The notes under the pieces are model-generated. The model saw nothing but the letters and a program-made list of their open reading frames with translations. It was not told the origin of the DNA and did not search any database. A stretch of 64,000 nt of DNA from JBNLAN01 sp050302175 (lineage in GTDB: Bacteria > Pseudomonadota > Zetaproteobacteria > Mariprofundales > Mariprofundaceae): the NCBI GenBank assembly GCA_050302175.1, contig JBNLAN010000009.1, positions 103,392-167,391 of the forward strand, given 5' to 3'. Position numbers and translations under genes: made by a program. This document shows, piece by piece, positions 60,986 to 64,000 of this stretch (position 1 is its first letter; each line of letters starts with the position of its first letter).

Positions 60986-62476
60986 TCAGTTTTTCGGCCA
61001 CTGGTTACTATCGGTTAGAAATTCGATATCCGTTTCGTCGGGACGGATGTATTCGGAAAGTTGCAGATCGAGCACGGCAAGGTCGGCATCCGAAATGTCA
61101 CGGTCTGCTTTGGTGCGGGCAGCAATACGCTGGCGCAACTCTGCTTCCGGGATATCCAGCCAGAGCATTCGCGGCGGCACACCAAGCTCATCTCCGATCT
61201 GTCGAACCATTTCCCGATCTTCGCGGCGGATGAAGGTTGCATCCAGTATCGCTGTGAAACCTGCTTCGATGGTTTCTCTTGCCGCTTCAAACATAGTGGC
61301 GTAGGTCTTTTCGCTCATCTCTTTACTGTAGAGTGGCAGCTCCGGAAGCTGTATCGCTAATCTTTTTCGGGTGGCGTCCGAGCGAATGATGACGGCCCGC
61401 TCTTTTCCGCAAGCCAGCAGCGCTAGATGACTTTTACCGCTGCCGGATAGGCCGCCAATGGCAATCAGGCGGGGGAATGTAGCTTGCAGAAAACTGCGGG
61501 CCAGAGTGAAGTATCGACGTGTTTCAATCTGTTGCGCCATGGCAATCGACTCATCTTCGCCAGCCAGCAGGTGTGCCACTTTGCTGCGCACACTGGCACG
61601 GTAGCTTAAGAAGATCGGCAGCAGCGGAAGGCCTGCATAATCGCCTGAATGTTCCAGCCAGCGCGACAGGAAACGGAAGCCGAGATCCGGGCGTTTTCGG
61701 GCGGTGCAATCCATCACCAGAAAAGCCACATCGTTGAGTACATCGATCATGCGGTATTCGTCGCTAAACTCAATGCAGTCAAAAATACACGGGTGGCCGT
61801 CGATCAGTGCGATATTTCGCAGGTGTAGGTCACCATGGCAGCCACGGATTTTCGATTCTTTGCGCTCTTCAAACAGTGCTACATGCTGGCGAATGGTGTT
61901 GTGGTATGCCTCGTGCAGTTCGGTCAGCTCATCCGCGTCGACTGCATCAGCAATGCTTTGCAGGTTGGCCTCGATGTGCCCGGTTAATAGTTGTGGCGTG
62001 CCGTAGGCCAGGTTGGCATCAGCATGTTCGGCGTGCCGGTGAAAGTCGGCCAGCGTGCTTGCCAGTTCATCCATCCACTCCGGCACGAACTGTCCTGAAT
62101 CCAGTTGATGATCAAACAGCGCCTCCTGCTCGAATTGGCGCATCTTCAGGCACCAGTCGGCCGGTTGCTGCGCAGAACCAAGGGTGTAAGCACCGAGTCC
62201 AAAACCGATGGGCAGCACTTCAAGATAGAGCGATGGTGCCAGGCGCCGGTTGAGTTGCAGCTCCAGTTCGCAAAAGTGATGGCGTTTGTCGATGCTGCTG
62301 AAATCAAGAAAGCCGAAATTCACCGGTTTTTTGAGCTTGTAGGCGAACTCTCCGGTCAGGAATATCCATGAGATATGCGTTTGCAGCATCTCCACCCGCT
62401 TTACCTTATGCGGGTAAAAAGAGGGGGACAGCATGGCGCTGACAATGGCCGGTAAGGGTGTTGCGGAGTCAGGCAT
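60986..62476 (-). CDS. APH-type and AAA kinase fusion protein
   Basis: A 496-residue two-domain protein. The first ~300 residues have the phosphotransferase (APH) active site GCHGDLHLRNIALIDG and FDCIEFSDEYRMIDVLND. The C-terminal ~160 residues have a P-loop AIGGLSGSGKSHLA (about residue 340) and a zeta-toxin/gluconate kinase-like layout. Such fusions are widespread but of unknown substrate. It overlaps nothing and ends one base after the PIN-PhoH stop on the opposite strand. Confidence 0.85.
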   Translation of the reverse strand: MPDSATPLPAIVSAMLSPSFYPHKVKRVEMLQTHISWIFLTGEFAYKLKKPVNFGFLDFSSIDKRHHFCELELQLNRRLAPSLYLEVLPIGFGLGAYTLGSAQQPADWCLKMRQFEQEALFDHQLDSGQFVPEWMDELASTLADFHRHAEHADANLAYGTPQLLTGHIEANLQSIADAVDADELTELHEAYHNTIRQHVALFEERKESKIRGCHGDLHLRNIALIDGHPCIFDCIEFSDEYRMIDVLNDVAFLVMDCTARKRPDLGFRFLSRWLEHSGDYAGLPLLPIFLSYRASVRSKVAHLLAGEDESIAMAQQIETRRYFTLARSFLQATFPRLIAIGGLSGSGKSHLALLACGKERAVIIRSDATRKRLAIQLPELPLYSKEMSEKTYATMFEAARETIEAGFTAILDATFIRREDREMVRQIGDELGVPPRMLWLDIPEAELRQRIAARTKADRDISDADLAVLDLQLSEYIRPDETDIEFLTDSNQWPKN

Positions 62477-62523
62477 TATTTTCCCGGCTCAGGCTGCCTG
62501 ACCACAGGACAAGGTAGTAACGC

Positions 62524-62967
62524 TCAAACGCAGGAGAGGAACAGCGCCCGATTAATGTCGGAAATGCTGATCATGCCGATCAGTTTGTTGTTTTCAACCA
62601 CCGGGATACGGCGCAGATTTTTCAGGCCCATATAAGAGGCCGCTTTTAATACTGGATCGGATGGATCGACATACATCGGGTTGGCAGTCATGAGGTCCCC
62701 GATCTTACGTTCCAGTACTTTGTTGTAGCCATCTTCCATGGCTTCGAAATCACGGGCGTGCACGCCGTCGTGTACATAGTCGCCGTAGTTCGGGTAGAGC
62801 GGCAACATGATGTCGCGTATGGTAATGATACCCACGAGTTCGCCGGCATCATCGATCACGGGAATGGCGCCACATCCGCGCATGATGAGTTTTTCTACCA
62901 CCTTGCGGACTTTGTCATCGGTTTTGGCTGAAATAGGTGATTTGGTCATGACCTCGGATACTTTCAT
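62524..62967 (-). CDS. Two-CBS-domain protein
   Basis: A 147-residue protein made only of two CBS domains: VSEVMTKSPISAKTDDKVR with ELVGIITIRDIM, and IGDLMTANPMYVDPSDPVL with IGMISISDINRA. It may sense an adenine nucleotide and regulate a partner. A GGAGGGGAAC-type ribosome site precedes the ATG. Confidence 0.85.
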   Translation of the reverse strand: MKVSEVMTKSPISAKTDDKVRKVVEKLIMRGCGAIPVIDDAGELVGIITIRDIMLPLYPNYGDYVHDGVHARDFEAMEDGYNKVLERKIGDLMTANPMYVDPSDPVLKAASYMGLKNLRRIPVVENNKLIGMISISDINRALFLSCV

Positions 62968-63032
62968 GTTCCCCTCCGGTTAGATGTGTAGTCAGGCGTT
63001 TCATTTAGCCCTAGTGATGACAGTAGCACAGG

Positions 63033-63572
63033 CTAGTCCGAAAAGTCATCCTTCCGGGCAAAAGATTCGCGCAACAGGCGGAAAAGCTGTTTGGCTGCGC
63101 CACCCGGCTTACCACTCTGTTGTTCGCGTCTGGCATTGCGCAGAAGCTGGCGGATGCGGGTGGTATCGAGGTTTGGGTGCTCGCCCATAAGCTCGGTCAG
63201 AGCGGCGTCACTGTCGGATAGCAGGCGGTCGCGCCACTGCTCAACAAGGTGGAAGTCGGCATCGAGTATATGCTTGTGATTTTCCAGGTCGCCCATGGCT
63301 GCTTCAATGGCTTCGGTATCCATTCTGCGCAACAGTCCGCCGATGAATTTAATTTGACGTTTGCGGGCGGCGAATTTCATCGATTGCGCGGCCTCAATGG
63401 CCTTTTGCAGCTCTGCAGGGAGCTGAAAGCTCGCAAGTGTGGAAGGTTCAAGCTCGGTCAGCTTTTTACCAAGTTCGGTCAGTGCCTGCGCCTCGCGCTT
63501 CCGTTTGCTGCGTCCGCGGCCCTCTTCCTCGCCCTCGTCATCCCACATGGTTTCAGTGTCATAATGATGCAT
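63033..63572 (-). CDS. darP: DarP/YjgA-type ribosome-associated protein
   Basis: A 179-residue helical, charged protein of the DUF615 (YjgA/DarP) family, which helps late 50S ribosome assembly in E. coli. Typical segments are SKRKREAQALTELGKKLTEL, AIEAAQSMKFAARKRQIKFIGGLLRRMD and FHLVEQWRDRLLSD. The first eight residues are uncertain because an internal ATG (63548) is also a good start. Confidence 0.85.
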   Translation of the reverse strand: MHHYDTETMWDDEGEEEGRGRSKRKREAQALTELGKKLTELEPSTLASFQLPAELQKAIEAAQSMKFAARKRQIKFIGGLLRRMDTEAIEAAMGDLENHKHILDADFHLVEQWRDRLLSDSDAALTELMGEHPNLDTTRIRQLLRNARREQQSGKPGGAAKQLFRLLRESFARKDDFSD

Positions 63573-63700
63573 GCGCGAACTCTAACTGGCATGTGTGTTC
63601 AAGGCATCAATAGAGTCCAACCCCGCACATGGATGTGCGGCGAGCAAAAGGCAGGAGACCGATTTAGACGGACTTTAGGTGAGGGCCTGGAAGGCCCGAA

Positions 63701-64000
63701 TCAAATATGCTCGCGGGTTTTGTGGAAGGTGATGTCCGGCCACTGTTCCATGGTGTAGTTGAGCTTCCATTCGCTGGGGGCAAGATAGGTGAGGAATTCG
63801 TCGGCGTCTTCGGCGAGGCCCGATTCGAACTGGCGACGGAATTCGGCGAGTTTCTTTTCATCCTTACACTCAATCCAGCGCGCAGTCTGGAACTCGGTGG
63901 CGACGTAGTCGGCGTCAACGTTGTACTCCGCTTTCAGGCGCGCCACCGTCACATCGAACTGCAGTACACCGACTGCACCCAGAATATAGTCGCCGCCCAA
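63701..64000 (-). CDS. prfC: Peptide chain release factor 3, C-terminal part (runs off the right edge)
   Basis: The visible 99 residues are the C-terminal end of RF3, starting in frame at the window edge. VGVLQFDVTVARLKAEYNVDADY followed by QTARWIECKDEKKLAEF and the FHKTREHI end match the family. The GTPase domain is outside the window. RF3 removes RF1/RF2 from the ribosome after termination. Confidence 0.85.
   Translation of the reverse strand: MGGDYILGAVGVLQFDVTVARLKAEYNVDADYVATEFQTARWIECKDEKKLAEFRRQFESGLAEDADEFLTYLAPSEWKLNYTMEQWPDITFHKTREHI

Overview
The window looks like the chromosome of a Gram-negative member of the Pseudomonadota. Evidence: UvrA, Mfd, PriA, a DarP/YjgA-type ribosome-associated protein, release factor 3, SerB and AroK are all of proteobacterial type, and the window is rich in O-antigen/capsule genes and lipoprotein/periplasmic signals. 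A gamma- or zetaproteobacterium fits; I cannot settle genus or class from sequence alone. No insertion sequence, prophage, CRISPR array or rRNA operon was seen.

Region 1 (1-14.3 kb) is a tightly packed plus-strand operon for an activated nonulosonic (pseudaminic-acid-like) sugar. It holds PseG-like, PseI-like and PseF-like enzymes, mixed with a class III (glutamate-semialdehyde-type) aminotransferase, the end of an aldo/keto reductase, two methyltransferases, a WbqC-like protein, a DegT/DnrJ aminotransferase, a NeuD/PglD-type acyltransferase and a beta-propeller protein. A FemAB-like / DegT-like / GNAT trio and a large glycosyltransferase-like protein follow. Region 2 (14.3-24.2 kb) is mosaic: two minus-strand genes (a B12-binding radical SAM protein and a PhyH-type dioxygenase) interrupt plus-strand genes for a Wzx-like flippase, acyltransferases, a methyltransferase, a SPASM radical SAM protein and two GT-B-like proteins. 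Region 3 (24.2-35.5 kb) holds an O-antigen polymerase/ligase-like membrane protein with an 18-bp tandem repeat array, several glycosyltransferases, a second ligase-like protein, and a set equivalent to PglC-PglD-PglE-PglF for making and loading a diacetamido-trideoxyhexose (bacillosamine type) on undecaprenyl phosphate. Together, regions 1-3 would build, activate, assemble, flip and ligate a surface glycan carrying unusual amino sugars and an acidic nine-carbon sugar.

Region 4 (35.5-45.1 kb) returns to core genes: priA, a CPBP protease, uvrA, a SulP anion transporter and ssb. They are interrupted by a RelE/Phd-type toxin-antitoxin pair and an AT-rich two-gene insert (GNAT plus an unknown protein). 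Region 5 (45.1-48.4 kb) is an AT-rich accessory patch: a possible pYEATS-domain protein coupled to a two-helix membrane protein, a small cytochrome-c-like-motif protein, a palindromic element, and a zinc-dependent phospholipase C-like protein overlapping a lipoprotein.

Region 6 (48.5-64 kb) is mostly core: a secreted DSP-like phosphatase, a SYLF-domain protein, serB, an SMR transporter, aroK, mfd, a radical SAM protein, a Crp/Fnr regulator, a DUF190 protein, tRNA-Leu, a PilZ protein coupled to a class III cyclase, tRNA-Cys and tRNA-Gly, a PIN-PhoH ATPase, an APH-AAA protein, a CBS protein, a DarP-like protein and the end of prfC. The most notable signals are the in-frame 18-bp repeat array in the polymerase/ligase, four G8 tracts inside glycan genes, the unusual nonulosonic operon, the pYEATS/membrane pair, and the PilZ-cyclase coupling near a regulator that keeps a cyclic-nucleotide pocket.
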